A stretch of 23,541 nucleotides of DNA from Rhodobacter sp. (GCA_013824055.1 PNNE01000459.1:1-23541); one strand, 5' to 3'. Shown: positions 7,977 to 15,696, counted from the first letter of the stretch. A program made the numbers and translations. Notes: a model not told the origin generated them from the sequence alone.

Positions 7977-8810
7977 TCAGCCCTTCACGCCGCCCGCGGT
8001 CAGACCCGCGACGATCTTGCGTTGGAAAATGAGGACGAGGATGATCAGCGGGACGGTCACGATGACGCTGGCCGCCATGATCGGACCCCAGGGGATTTCC
8101 TGCTGGCTTGCGCCGGACAGAAGCGCGATCGCCACCGGCACCGTCCGGGTCGTCTCGGACGAGGTGAAGGTCAGGGCAAACAGGAACTCGTTCCAGGCGC
8201 CGATGAAGGCCAGAAGGCCGGTCGTCACCAGGGCCGGCCACAGCAGCGGCATGAAGACCTTGGTGATGATGATCCAGGGGGTTGCGCCGTCGACGATGGC
8301 GGCCTCCTCGATCTCGACCGGCAGATCGCGCATGAAGGTGGTCAGCACCCAGACAGTGAAGGGCAGGGTGAAGATCGTGTAGCTGAGGATCATCGCCCAG
8401 GGCGTGTTGAAGATGCCAAGAAAACGGACCAGCTCGAACAGGCCGGCCAGGACGGCGATCTGCGGGAACATCGAAACCGCCAGGATCATCATCAGCAGAA
8501 GCCCCCGCCCGCGGAACCGCACCCGCGCCAGCGCGTAAGAGGCGGTCACGGCCAGGAACAAGGCGAAGCCGACAGTCAGCGTGGCGATGAAGACCGAGTT
8601 CCAGATCGAGCGCACGAAGTTGCGCCCGCCAAGCACGGCTTCGTAGTTGGCCAGGGAAAAGCTGTTCGGCCAGTAGTTGACCTGGAAAAGCTCGGTTCCC
8701 GTCGAGAAAGAAGTCACGATCGCGTAGTAGAACGGGAAGATCGAGAAGACCACGATCACCACGACCAGGGTGTAGAAGCCGACGGTGGACAGAAGTTTCT
8801 GCGCGGTCAT
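7977..8810 (-). CDS. thuG: Sugar ABC transporter permease, MalG type (ThuG)
   Basis: The 277-residue integral membrane protein carries the permease coupling motif EEAAIVDGATPWIIITKVFMPL, which docks onto the ATPase, and about six hydrophobic segments starting with VGFYTLVVVIVVFSIFPFYY. The placement and spacing of the EAA motif fit the MalG branch of CUT1 carbohydrate importers. Its ATG overlaps the stop of thuF by four bases, and GGAGGG lies 6 bases upstream of the ATG. It pairs with thuF to form the membrane channel. Confidence 0.92.
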   Translation of the reverse strand: MTAQKLLSTVGFYTLVVVIVVFSIFPFYYAIVTSFSTGTELFQVNYWPNSFSLANYEAVLGGRNFVRSIWNSVFIATLTVGFALFLAVTASYALARVRFRGRGLLLMMILAVSMFPQIAVLAGLFELVRFLGIFNTPWAMILSYTIFTLPFTVWVLTTFMRDLPVEIEEAAIVDGATPWIIITKVFMPLLWPALVTTGLLAFIGAWNEFLFALTFTSSETTRTVPVAIALLSGASQQEIPWGPIMAASVIVTVPLIILVLIFQRKIVAGLTAGGVKG

Positions 8811-9757
8811 TTCTGGCCCTCCCCGGAAAGGTCGACCTTGCCCAGCCAGATGTAAAGGCTGACGAAGATCGCGATGATGGCGAACAGCAGGGTCGACTGG
8901 GCGGCCCCGTAGGCGAACTTGTCGAAGTCGATCATGTTCTCGCGGCTGATCACCGACATGGTCTTGGTCGCGGCCGAGTTCGGGGTCAGCACGTAGACCA
9001 GGTCGAAGATCCGCAGCGCGTCCAGCATCCGGAAGATGATCGCGACGGCCAGGGCCGGGCGGATCAGCGGCAGGGTGATCTTGAAGAACACCTTGACCGG
9101 ATTGACCCCGTCCAGCTTCGCCGCCTCGTAGATGTCGCGGGGCACCATCTGCAGGCCCGCAAGGATCAGCAGCGCCATGAAGGGCGTCGTCTTCCAGATG
9201 TCCACGATCAGAACCGCGGTCATCGCCGTTTCGGTCGAGGCCGTCCAGGCGATCTTCTGGTCGATCAGGCCAAGGCCAAGCAGGATGTCATTGATGATGC
9301 CGAACTGGTCGTTCAGCATCCAGGACCACATGCGCGCCGAAACGATGGTCGGGATCGCCCAGGGAATCAGGATCGCGGCGCGCACGAACCCGCGGCCCCG
9401 GAACTCGGCATTGAGGACAAGTGCGACGATAAGGCCGAGGATCGTCTCGAAGAAGACCGAGATGAAGGCAAAGCGCACGGTGTTCCAGACAGCATTCCAC
9501 CAGGCCGGATCGACCAGTGTGCCGCGCCAGATCCAGCGGCCGCTTTCAAGAACCCGCACCGACAGGTAGTTGTCGAAACCGATGAATTCGCCGCCGTAAA
9601 GGTCCGACAGCGTGGTGTCGGTCAGCGAGAACCAGATCGTGCGCATCAGCGGCCAGGCGGCCACGAAGAACAGCGCTGCCAGCATCGGCGCAAGGAACCA
9701 GAAGGCCGCGCGCTGCCGTTGCTGCGTGAGGCTGAGCCCCCCGTCCTGTATTGCCAT
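8807..9757 (-). CDS. thuF: Sugar ABC transporter permease, MalF type (ThuF)
   Basis: The 316-residue membrane protein begins with a short cytoplasmic tail and the hydrophobic segment FWFLAPMLAALFFVAAWPLM. It carries the coupling motif DIYEAAKLDGVNPVKVFFKI and ends in a last membrane helix near FAIIAIFVSLYIW. Family features match MalF-type permeases of CUT1 importers. GGAGGA lies just before the ATG. It is separated from the upstream binding-protein gene by 108 bases containing a strong hairpin, and it overlaps thuG by four bases. Confidence 0.92.
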   Translation of the reverse strand: MAIQDGGLSLTQQRQRAAFWFLAPMLAALFFVAAWPLMRTIWFSLTDTTLSDLYGGEFIGFDNYLSVRVLESGRWIWRGTLVDPAWWNAVWNTVRFAFISVFFETILGLIVALVLNAEFRGRGFVRAAILIPWAIPTIVSARMWSWMLNDQFGIINDILLGLGLIDQKIAWTASTETAMTAVLIVDIWKTTPFMALLILAGLQMVPRDIYEAAKLDGVNPVKVFFKITLPLIRPALAVAIIFRMLDALRIFDLVYVLTPNSAATKTMSVISRENMIDFDKFAYGAAQSTLLFAIIAIFVSLYIWLGKVDLSGEGQK

Positions 9758-9803
9758 GATTTCCTCCCCTGTCGGGCCCCCCTCCGAGGCCCGGTTAGAA
9801 AGA

Positions 9804-9837
9804 GGCGGGCGGCCTGCCCTGAAGTAAGCCGCCCGCC
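9804..9837 (-). terminator. Hairpin between thuE and thuF (attenuator or mRNA-stability element)
   Basis: The arms GGCGGGCGGC (9804-9813) and GCCGCCCGCC (9828-9837) are a perfect 10-bp inverted repeat with a 14-base loop. On the - strand it is followed by TCTTTCTAAC, a weak T-rich stretch. It sits between the binding-protein gene and the permease genes, where partial termination or 3'-end protection commonly keeps binding protein in excess. Confidence 0.6.
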
Positions 9838-9865
9838 GATGGGGTCAGTCCTGGTCCGGGAGGAC

Positions 9866-11143
9866 TTACCAGCCCGACCCCTTGATTTCCGTCAGTTCGG
9901 CCTCGAGGAGTTCCAGGTTCTCGGCTGCCGTTCCATTGCCCGAAAGCGTGCTGTGGACGGCCGACCAGAACTTGGCCGAAACCTCGTTGTACTTGCCCAG
10001 CGTCGGGGCCGAGGGGCGCGGAACGGCGTTCAGGAACACGTCTTTCCACTGCGGGATGATCGGCTGCGCGGCAGCGATCTCGGGGTCATCGTACAGCGAG
10101 ATGATCGTCGGCAGGTTCGATTCGTTGATCGCGCGCTGCTTCTGCGCCTCCGGCCCGGCCAGGTAGAGCGCGAGCGAGATCGCCGCCTCCTGCTTGGTCG
10201 AATACTTCGACACCGCGACGTTCCAGCCGCCCAGCGTGGCCGCCGAGGTGTTGCCTTCGCCGCCGACCGGCAGGGTGGTCACGCCGAACAGGCCCTTGAC
10301 CGCCGAGTCGTCGCCATTGCCCAGAGTGTAGGCATAGGGCCAGTTCCGCATGAAGACGGCGTTGCCGGTCTGCCAGACGCCGCGGGATTCTTCTTCCTGG
10401 TAGGCCAGCACGCCTTCCGGGCTGATCGTGCCGACCCAGGACGCCGCGGCCTCGAGCGCGGCGACGGCGTTCTCGTTGTTGATGCTGATCGTTCCGTCCG
10501 GCTCGACGATCTGGCCGCCGCCGTGGGACTTCACCCATTCCAGCGCGTTGCAGGTCAGGCCTTCATAGGCGTTGCCCTGCCAGACGAAGCCCCACATGTC
10601 GGGATTGCCGGCGGCACGCTCGGCGTCCTGGATCAGCTTGGCGGTCTCGGCCAGTTCGGCCCAGGTCTTCGGCGGGGTCTTGCCGTGCTTTTCCAGCAGG
10701 TCCTTGCGGTAGTAAAGCGCCGGCGCGTCGGTGAAGATCGGCAGCGCGACCAGCTTGCCATTCACGGTCTGCGATTCGATGATCGAGGGGAAGTGCGTCG
10801 GAGCCAGGTCCTTGGCGGCCTCGGTCAGGTCGACGAAGTGGTCGGCCAGCTGCGGTGCCCAGATCACGTCGGTCTGGTAAAGGTCGATGTCAGAGGCCCC
10901 GGCGGCAAGCCACAGGCGGTACTGGCCGAACTGGTCGGTGGTGGACGCAGGCATCGGCACCAGCGTCACGGTGTTGCCGGTCGCTTCTTCCCACGGCTTG
11001 ACCAGGGCCTTGAAGTTTTCCACGGCGTTGCCCACCGCGCCCGAGACGTAGAACAGCTCGACAGCGGCAACCGGCGCGCCGAAGACGGCAAGCATGGCGG
11101 CAGTAGCGGTCGCGCGGAGTGCGCGGCCCTTCATGATTCTCAT
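9866..11143 (-). CDS. thuE: Sugar ABC transporter periplasmic binding protein (ThuE)
   Basis: The 425-residue product is a family-1 extracellular solute-binding protein. Residues 1 to about 27 form a Sec signal peptide: positively charged MRIMKGRALRA, a hydrophobic core, and an Ala-rich cleavage region ending APVAA before VELFYVSG. The mature part has the usual pattern for disaccharide binders, including FKALVKPWEEATGN, DLYQTDVIWAPQLADHFVDL and VFMRNWPYAYTLG. I chose the ATG at 11143 because GGGAGG (11156-11151) lies 7 bases upstream; an ATG at 11158 would overlap that site. It is the first gene after the ThuR-controlled promoter. Trehalose, maltitol or sucrose isomers are the expected ligands by analogy with rhizobial thu operons. 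Confidence 0.9.
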   Translation of the reverse strand: MRIMKGRALRATATAAMLAVFGAPVAAVELFYVSGAVGNAVENFKALVKPWEEATGNTVTLVPMPASTTDQFGQYRLWLAAGASDIDLYQTDVIWAPQLADHFVDLTEAAKDLAPTHFPSIIESQTVNGKLVALPIFTDAPALYYRKDLLEKHGKTPPKTWAELAETAKLIQDAERAAGNPDMWGFVWQGNAYEGLTCNALEWVKSHGGGQIVEPDGTISINNENAVAALEAAASWVGTISPEGVLAYQEEESRGVWQTGNAVFMRNWPYAYTLGNGDDSAVKGLFGVTTLPVGGEGNTSAATLGGWNVAVSKYSTKQEAAISLALYLAGPEAQKQRAINESNLPTIISLYDDPEIAAAQPIIPQWKDVFLNAVPRPSAPTLGKYNEVSAKFWSAVHSTLSGNGTAAENLELLEAELTEIKGSGW

Positions 11144-11207
11144 TTGGTTTCCTCCCAAAGGCCGCCGGTGTGGCGTGCCATCTCCTTCAGCAAAACGCCC
11201 GGTTTTC

Positions 11208-11221
11208 CCGAAACGTTTCGG
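11208..11221. promoter_or_regulatory. Operator O1 of the thu promoter (LacI-type palindrome)
   Basis: CCGAAACGTTTCGG is a perfect 14-bp palindrome with the central CG typical of LacI-family operators. It starts 2 bases past the predicted -10 box and covers the likely transcription start. A near-identical site lies before thuR at 12322-12339, which supports ThuR as the binder. Confidence 0.8.
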
Positions 11222-11223
11222 AA

Positions 11224-11252
11224 AACATAGCCCCCAAAGCGCTTTCGGTCAA
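11224..11252 (-). promoter_or_regulatory. Predicted sigma70-type promoter of thuEFGKAB
   Basis: On the - strand TTGACC (11252-11247) and TATGTT (11229-11224) are separated by exactly 17 bases. Both hexamers are close to consensus. The predicted start lies near 11217, inside operator O1, and leaves a leader of about 75 bases before thuE. This is a clear repressor-controlled layout. Confidence 0.72.
11236..11245. promoter_or_regulatory. Operator O2 of the thu promoter
   Basis: AAAGCGCTTT is a perfect 10-bp palindrome with the LacI-family central CG, placed in the spacer between the -35 and -10 boxes. Its centre is 26 bp from the centre of O1. The flanks (CC before, CGG after) only partly extend the symmetry, so it may be a weaker site or belong to a second LacI-family regulator. 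Confidence 0.55.
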
Positions 11253-11276
11253 CGATTCGTCTATGCGAGTCCGATG

Positions 11277-12299
11277 TCAGAGACTGGCCACGGAATTGCG
11301 TTCGATGAAGCTGTAGCTGCCCAGCCGTTGGAGCGTTCCAAGCGGCTTGCCCTCGATCGCTCCGGCCAGGCAGTCGGCCAGCGGCTCCCAGCTGTCGCGC
11401 AGCGGGGATTTCGTCACGGTCAGCGACGGAAAGAAGGCCGAGGCGCGCAGCGCGGGCAGCTCGTCATCATGCGCCACGACCGAGACATCGCCGGGCACCG
11501 ACAGCCCCAGCGCCTCCAGCCCCTGATACACGCCGCGCGCCAGACGGACGTTGCCGCAGACGATGGCGGTGGGGCGTGGCGCGTCGCCGGAAAAGAGCCG
11601 GATCGTGTCGGTCAACCCGTGCGCCTCGTCCATATCGCCGTTCAAGTGCAGGTGCGGCAGGACCTCGCCCCGCCCGTCGCGCAACGCCCGCAGGTAGCCC
11701 TGTTCGCGCACCGTGACATAGGACCGGTCGGCGCGGCCGTTCAGGAACGCGATCCGCCGATGGCCGCGCTGGGTCAGGTGGGCGGTCAGATCATAGGCAA
11801 GTTGTTCATTTTCAATGTCAAAATAGGGATAGTCGATCACCTTGCCGCTGCGGCCATGCACCACGAAGCAGATCCCGGCCTTGCGCAGGAAGTCGATGCG
11901 GGGGTCCTGCTCCATCGGGTCGATCAGCACAAAGCCGTCCAGCATCGCCGTGCCGATCAGCTTCTGGTAGACTGGCAGTGCTGGCTCGTGCTCGGCCATC
12001 ATGTGCAGCACGAACTGCATCCCGCGCCCGGAGAACTGGGTGGACAGCCCCGCGACCACCTCCATGAACAGGCGGTCCTGGCCGATGTTGCGGTACTGCG
12101 GCACCACAAGACCCACCATCCCGGAGCGCCCCGAGACCAGCTTCCGGGCCGAGGCGTTGGGGTGATAGTTCATCGCCCGCGCGGTGGCCTTGACGCGCAG
12201 GCGGGTTTCCTCGTTCACGTCGCTATGGTCGTTCAGCGCCCGGCTGACCTGGGTGATGGACAGATCAAGCGCGCGCGCGATGTCTTTCAGCGTCGCCAT
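11277..12299 (-). CDS. thuR: LacI-family transcriptional repressor (ThuR)
   Basis: The 340-residue protein begins with a canonical LacI helix-turn-helix and hinge: TLKDIARALDLSITQVSRALND (3-24), then MNYHPNASARKLVSGRSGMVGLVVP. The rest is a periplasmic-binding-protein-like effector domain with GHRRIAFLNG and TAIVCGNVRLARGVYQGLEALGLSVPGDVSVVAHDDE. It is expected to sense imported disaccharide or a derivative and repress thuEFGKAB. It lies just upstream of thuE on the same strand, as in the rhizobial system, and its own upstream region carries the same operator, so autoregulation is likely. AAAGGGG lies about 8 bases before the ATG. Confidence 0.9.
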   Translation of the reverse strand: MATLKDIARALDLSITQVSRALNDHSDVNEETRLRVKATARAMNYHPNASARKLVSGRSGMVGLVVPQYRNIGQDRLFMEVVAGLSTQFSGRGMQFVLHMMAEHEPALPVYQKLIGTAMLDGFVLIDPMEQDPRIDFLRKAGICFVVHGRSGKVIDYPYFDIENEQLAYDLTAHLTQRGHRRIAFLNGRADRSYVTVREQGYLRALRDGRGEVLPHLHLNGDMDEAHGLTDTIRLFSGDAPRPTAIVCGNVRLARGVYQGLEALGLSVPGDVSVVAHDDELPALRASAFFPSLTVTKSPLRDSWEPLADCLAGAIEGKPLGTLQRLGSYSFIERNSVASL

Positions 12300-12321
12300 G
12301 AGTCAAACCCCTTTGGACCTT

Positions 12322-12339
12322 ATCCGAAACATTTCGGAT
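12322..12339. promoter_or_regulatory. Operator upstream of thuR (LacI-type palindrome)
   Basis: ATCCGAAACATTTCGGAT has perfect 8-bp arms (ATCCGAAA / TTTCGGAT) around a central CA. The inner CCGAAAC-TTTCGG differs from operator O1 by one base. It lies 23 bases before the thuR ATG and between the divergent thuR and modE-like genes, so it probably mediates ThuR autoregulation and might also touch the modE-side promoter. Confidence 0.75.
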
Positions 12340-12405
12340 CAGAAATGCAACCGGAATCTTCCCGTTCCGCTTGCCAGGACCGGCCCGCATCGCAATGCTG
12401 CGCCA

Positions 12406-12768
12406 ATGTCCGACCCCGTCACCCTGCGTCTGCGGCTTCTCTTCGGCGACCGGCTGGTCTTCGGTCCGGGCAAGGGCGAGCTGCTGGCGCGGATCGCCGA
12501 AACCGGCTCCATCGCCGCTGCCGGACGCGCGATGGGGATGAGCTACAGGCGCGCCTGGGCCTTGGTCGAGGAGATGAACGCCACCTTCCGCGCCCCGCTG
12601 GTGATCAGCGCAAGGGGCGGGGCCGGTGGCGGCGGGGCATCCCTGACTGCCGAGGGGCAGGAGGTCCTGGCCGCCTACCGCGCGATCCTGCAAGCCGTGG
12701 AAACCGCCACCGCCCCGCAGGTCGCGCAGATCGCCGCGCTGCTGGGCGATATGTCCGCGCAGAAATAA
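12406..12768 (+). CDS. Single-domain ModE-type molybdate-responsive regulator
   Basis: The 120-residue protein is the ModE N-terminal winged-helix domain: LRLLFGDRLVFGPGKGELLARIAETGSIAAAGRAMGMSYRRAWALVEEMN, then a glycine-rich wing (GGAGGGGASLTAEGQEVL) and a helical end. E. coli ModE is about 260 residues because it also has two Mop/molybdate-binding domains; these are missing here. It lies 58 bases before modA on the same strand and is expected to control the mod genes, but how it would sense molybdate without Mop domains is not evident. The ATG at 12406 is chosen because the family homology starts there; no good ribosome binding site is visible. Longer in-frame starts would run into the thuR control region. 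Confidence 0.87.
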   Translation: MSDPVTLRLRLLFGDRLVFGPGKGELLARIAETGSIAAAGRAMGMSYRRAWALVEEMNATFRAPLVISARGGAGGGGASLTAEGQEVLAAYRAILQAVETATAPQVAQIAALLGDMSAQK

Positions 12769-12796
12769 CGCTTGCCCGACCGGCTGCATCGGGGCC

Positions 12797-12816
12797 ATAT
12801 GTCGCCTCGAACATAT
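12797..12816. promoter_or_regulatory. Putative ModE-binding Mo-box before modA
   Basis: ATATGT (12797-12802) and ACATAT (12811-12816) form a dyad around 8 bases, ending just before the GGAGG ribosome binding site of modA. The TGTCGCCT core resembles what I recall of the E. coli modA operator. A possible -35 TTGCCC lies about 19 bases upstream of the left arm, so the dyad would overlap the -10 region. Confidence 0.5.
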
Positions 12817-12826
12817 CGGAGGTCCC

Positions 12827-13579
12827 ATGCGCCTGTCCCTTGCCACCTTTGCCCTGATCCTGTCGGCCCAGACCGCACTGGCCGACGTCACCGTCTTCGC
12901 CGCCGCCAGCCTGAAGACCGCGCTGGACCAGATCGCGCTGGACTGGACCGCGCAGACCGGCACCAGGGTCACGCTTTCCTACGGCGGCACCCCGGCGCTG
13001 GCCAGGCAGATCGCCGAGGGTGCGCCGGCCGACATCTTCCTGTCCGCCTCGAAGGCCTGGATGGACGATCTGCAAACCAAGGCGCTGATCCAGCCCGAGA
13101 CCCGCCGCGACCTTCTGGGCAACACCCTGGTACTGGTGGCGCATGGGCAGACGGCCCCCGTGACCCCCGTGACCATCGACGCCGGCCTGGACCTGCCGGG
13201 CCTGCTGCAAGGCGGCAAGCTGGCGATGGCGCTGGTCGATGCCGTTCCCGCCGGGCAATACGGCAAGGAGGCGCTGACGACCCTTGGCCTTTGGGCCGCG
13301 GTCGAACCCAGCGTGGTGCAGCTGGAAAACGTCCGCACCGCCCTGCACATGGTTGCCCTGGGCGAGGCGCCGCTGGGCATCGTCTACGCCTCGGATGCGG
13401 TGGCCGAACCGGGCGTGACGGTGGTCGGCAGCTTCCCGGACGACAGCCACACTCCCATCGTCTATCCCGCCGCGCTGACCTTGGACGCCGGGCCCGATGC
13501 GATGGCCTTTCTCGACCACCTCTCCGGCCCTGCCGCGCGAGACGTGTTCCAGGCCAACGGCTTCCTGACCTTGCCCTAG
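12827..13579 (+). CDS. modA: Molybdate ABC transporter periplasmic binding protein (ModA)
   Basis: The 250-residue protein has a Sec signal peptide (MRLSLATFALILSAQTALA) and a mature start DVTVFAAASLKTALDQI. The AAASL loop, YGGTPALARQIAEGAPADIFLSAS and GKEALTTLGLW are characteristic of ModA proteins that bind molybdate or tungstate in the periplasm. The GDSGG-like segments of other oxyanion binders are absent. GGAGG lies a few bases before the ATG. It is followed by modB after 27 bases. Confidence 0.95.
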   Translation: MRLSLATFALILSAQTALADVTVFAAASLKTALDQIALDWTAQTGTRVTLSYGGTPALARQIAEGAPADIFLSASKAWMDDLQTKALIQPETRRDLLGNTLVLVAHGQTAPVTPVTIDAGLDLPGLLQGGKLAMALVDAVPAGQYGKEALTTLGLWAAVEPSVVQLENVRTALHMVALGEAPLGIVYASDAVAEPGVTVVGSFPDDSHTPIVYPAALTLDAGPDAMAFLDHLSGPAARDVFQANGFLTLP

Positions 13580-13606
13580 GGCCGCCCCGCATGGCAGCGT
13601 TCCTGC

Positions 13607-14305
13607 ATGACTGACTGGCTTCCTCCCGAGGCGGCGACGGCGCTGGCCCTGTCCTTGCGCGTGTCGCTGGTGGCGGTGCTGGTCAGCCTGCCCCTGGGCG
13701 TGCTTGTCGCCTATGCGCTGGCCCGCTGGCGGTTTCCGGGGCATGGCCTGCTGAACGGTCTGGTGCATCTGCCGCTGATCCTGCCGCCGGTGGTGACCGG
13801 ATACCTGCTGCTGCTGACCTTCGGGCGGCAGGGCTGGGTCGGCGCGGCGCTTTGGGACTGGTTCGGCTTCACCTTCGCCTTCCGCTGGACCGGGGCGGCG
13901 CTTGCCGCCGGGGTGATGGCCTTTCCGCTGCTGGTCCGCGCGATCCGCCTGGCGATCGAGGCGGTGGACCCGAAACTGGAAGAAGCCGCGGCGACTTTGG
14001 GCGCTTCGCGGGGCGTGGTCTTTGCCACGGTGACGCTGCCGCTGATCCTGCCCGGCGTCATCGCGGGCGCAGTGCTGGCCTTTGCCAAGGCGATGGGCGA
14101 ATTCGGAGCCACGATCACCTTCGTCGCCAATATCCCCGGCGAGACGCAGACCTTGCCCACGGCGATCTACAGCTTCCTGCAGGTGCCGGACGGCGACAGC
14201 GCGGCCATGCAGCTTGTGCTGATCTCGGTCGCCGTGGCGATGCTGGCGCTGGCCCTGTCCGAGTGGCTTTCGCGTCGGGTGGCCCGCAGGATCGCCGGGC
14301 GATGA
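13607..14305 (+). CDS. modB: Molybdate ABC transporter permease (ModB)
   Basis: This 232-residue inner-membrane protein has about five hydrophobic segments. It contains the ModB-typical LPLILPPVVTGYLLLLTFGRQGW region (about 48-70), the coupling motif EEAAATLGASRGVVFATVTLPL, and the conserved AFAKAMGEFGATITFVANIPGETQTLP stretch. It forms the molybdate channel with ModC. The stop overlaps the modC start in an ATGA arrangement. No strong ribosome binding site is seen before its ATG. Confidence 0.95.
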   Translation: MTDWLPPEAATALALSLRVSLVAVLVSLPLGVLVAYALARWRFPGHGLLNGLVHLPLILPPVVTGYLLLLTFGRQGWVGAALWDWFGFTFAFRWTGAALAAGVMAFPLLVRAIRLAIEAVDPKLEEAAATLGASRGVVFATVTLPLILPGVIAGAVLAFAKAMGEFGATITFVANIPGETQTLPTAIYSFLQVPDGDSAAMQLVLISVAVAMLALALSEWLSRRVARRIAGR

Positions 14306-15384
14306 CGCTGGAGATCCGCCTCTCGCACGCTTTCCCCGACTTCCGGCTGGAGGTGGACCTGGCCCTGCCGGGCGGGCTGACCTGTCTTTTCGGGCGGTCG
14401 GGGTCGGGCAAGACCAGCATCGTCAATGCGGTGGCGGGCCTGCTGCGGCCCGATCAGGCGCGAATCGTGCTGGACGGCGTGGCGCTGCACGATCTGCCGC
14501 CGTACCGGCGCGAGGTGGGCTATGTCTTTCAGGACGCGCGGCTTTTCCCGCATCTCACCGTGGCGCAGAACTTGACCTACGGCCCCCGTGTCCGGCGGCA
14601 ACAGCCCAGGGGGCTGGACCGGATCGTCGCACTTCTGGGCATCGGCGGCCTGCTGGACCGTCGTCCCGGCACATTGTCAGGCGGCGAACGGCAGCGCGTC
14701 GCGATCGGGCGGGCGCTTCTGTCCCGGCCCCGGCTCTTGCTGATGGACGAACCTCTGGCCGCGCTGGACGAGGCGCGAAAGGCCGAGATCCTGCCCTATG
14801 TCGAGGCGCTGCGGGACGAGATCGGCCTGCCGATCCTCTATGTCAGCCATTCGGTGCCCGAGGTGGCGCGGCTTGCCACCACCATCGTCCTGGTCGAGGC
14901 CGGGCGGATCGCGGCGGCTGGTCCGGCGGCCGCGATCCTGTCGGACCCCGGCACCGCAACGCTTCTGGGGCTGCGCGACGCAGGCGCGGTGCTGACCGCC
15001 CGGATCGCCGCGCACGAAGGCGACGGGCTGACCCGGTTGCAGACCGTGGCCGGGCCGCTCTGGCTGCCGCAGGTCGCGGGCGCGGTCGGTCGCACGCTGC
15101 GGGTGCGGATCGCGGCGCAGGACGTGATCCTGTCGCGGACCCGGCCCGAGGGGCTGTCGGCGCTGAACATCCTGCCCGCGACCATCGCCGCGCTGCATGA
15201 CGGGCAGGGGCCGGGGGTGCTGGTGCGGCTTGACCTTGGTGGCGAGTTCCTGCTGGCCCGGATCACGCGCCGCTCGGCCCAGGCGCTGGAGCTGCTGCCG
15301 GGGCAGGCGGTCCACGCGGTGCTGAAATCCGTGGCGGTCGCCCAGGCCGATGTGGGCGGCCGGACCGCGGATGATTCGGCCTGA
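14302..15384 (+). CDS. modC: Molybdate ABC transporter ATPase (ModC)
   Basis: The 360-residue ATPase has Walker A GRSGSGKTS (31-39), Q-loop YVFQDARLFPHL, signature LSGGERQRVAIGRALL, Walker B LLLMDEP, the D-loop AALD and the switch histidine in YVSHSVPEV. The C-terminal third is a Mop/TOBE domain (LSALNILPATIAALHDGQGP, then LARITRRSAQALELLPGQ and VHAVLKSVAV), the usual molybdate-sensing extension of ModC. The ATG at 14302 overlaps the modB stop, so translation is coupled. It is the last gene of the mod set; an array of 11-bp repeats begins 8 bases after its stop. Confidence 0.95.
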   Translation: MTLEIRLSHAFPDFRLEVDLALPGGLTCLFGRSGSGKTSIVNAVAGLLRPDQARIVLDGVALHDLPPYRREVGYVFQDARLFPHLTVAQNLTYGPRVRRQQPRGLDRIVALLGIGGLLDRRPGTLSGGERQRVAIGRALLSRPRLLLMDEPLAALDEARKAEILPYVEALRDEIGLPILYVSHSVPEVARLATTIVLVEAGRIAAAGPAAAILSDPGTATLLGLRDAGAVLTARIAAHEGDGLTRLQTVAGPLWLPQVAGAVGRTLRVRIAAQDVILSRTRPEGLSALNILPATIAALHDGQGPGVLVRLDLGGEFLLARITRRSAQALELLPGQAVHAVLKSVAVAQADVGGRTADDSA

Positions 15385-15696
15385 TCACCGGCCCGCACCG
15401 AACCCGCACCGAACCCGCACCGAACCCGCGCCGAACCCGCACCGAACCCGCACCGAACCTGGGCGCGGGAAGGCCCGGCAGGATGCGGGTCTGCGCTCAC
15501 CTTCGGTTGTGCGGTGCATTGCATCGTTGACAGGCCCACCGGCTGACAGCGTATGCTGCGCGCGCAGGGGGCGTTTCTTCCGGTCTGACAAGGTCCTGTT
15601 ACATTCAGGCTCCACTCAGGCTGTCAGCGCGCGTCCGCAAGAACCAGAACACTCGGGGACAGCCCGCGCCTCTGCCATCAACCAGGGAGACTATCC
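15385..15696. other. 312-base intergenic region between modC and the PotD-type binding-protein gene
   Basis: I see no credible coding sequence here. The left part holds the 11-bp tandem repeat. A possible promoter is TTGACA (15527-15532) with TATGCT (15552-15557), but the 19-base spacer is longer than ideal. A GGGAGA ribosome binding sequence lies just before the GTG at 15697. No T-run terminator for modC is visible. Confidence 0.4.
15392..15457. repeat. Six tandem copies of an 11-bp repeat after modC
   Basis: The unit CCCGCACCGAA occurs six times head to tail without spacers. Copies 1, 2, 3, 5 and 6 are identical; copy 4 (15425-15435) has one A-to-G change. The array starts 8 bases after the modC stop. 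The period is close to one DNA helical turn. Low divergence points to recent slippage expansion, so the copy number may vary between strains. Confidence 0.95.

Noticed and set aside
15392..15457. Possible CRISPR array
   Set aside because: The 11-bp units are head to tail with no spacers and there are no cas genes; it is a plain tandem repeat.
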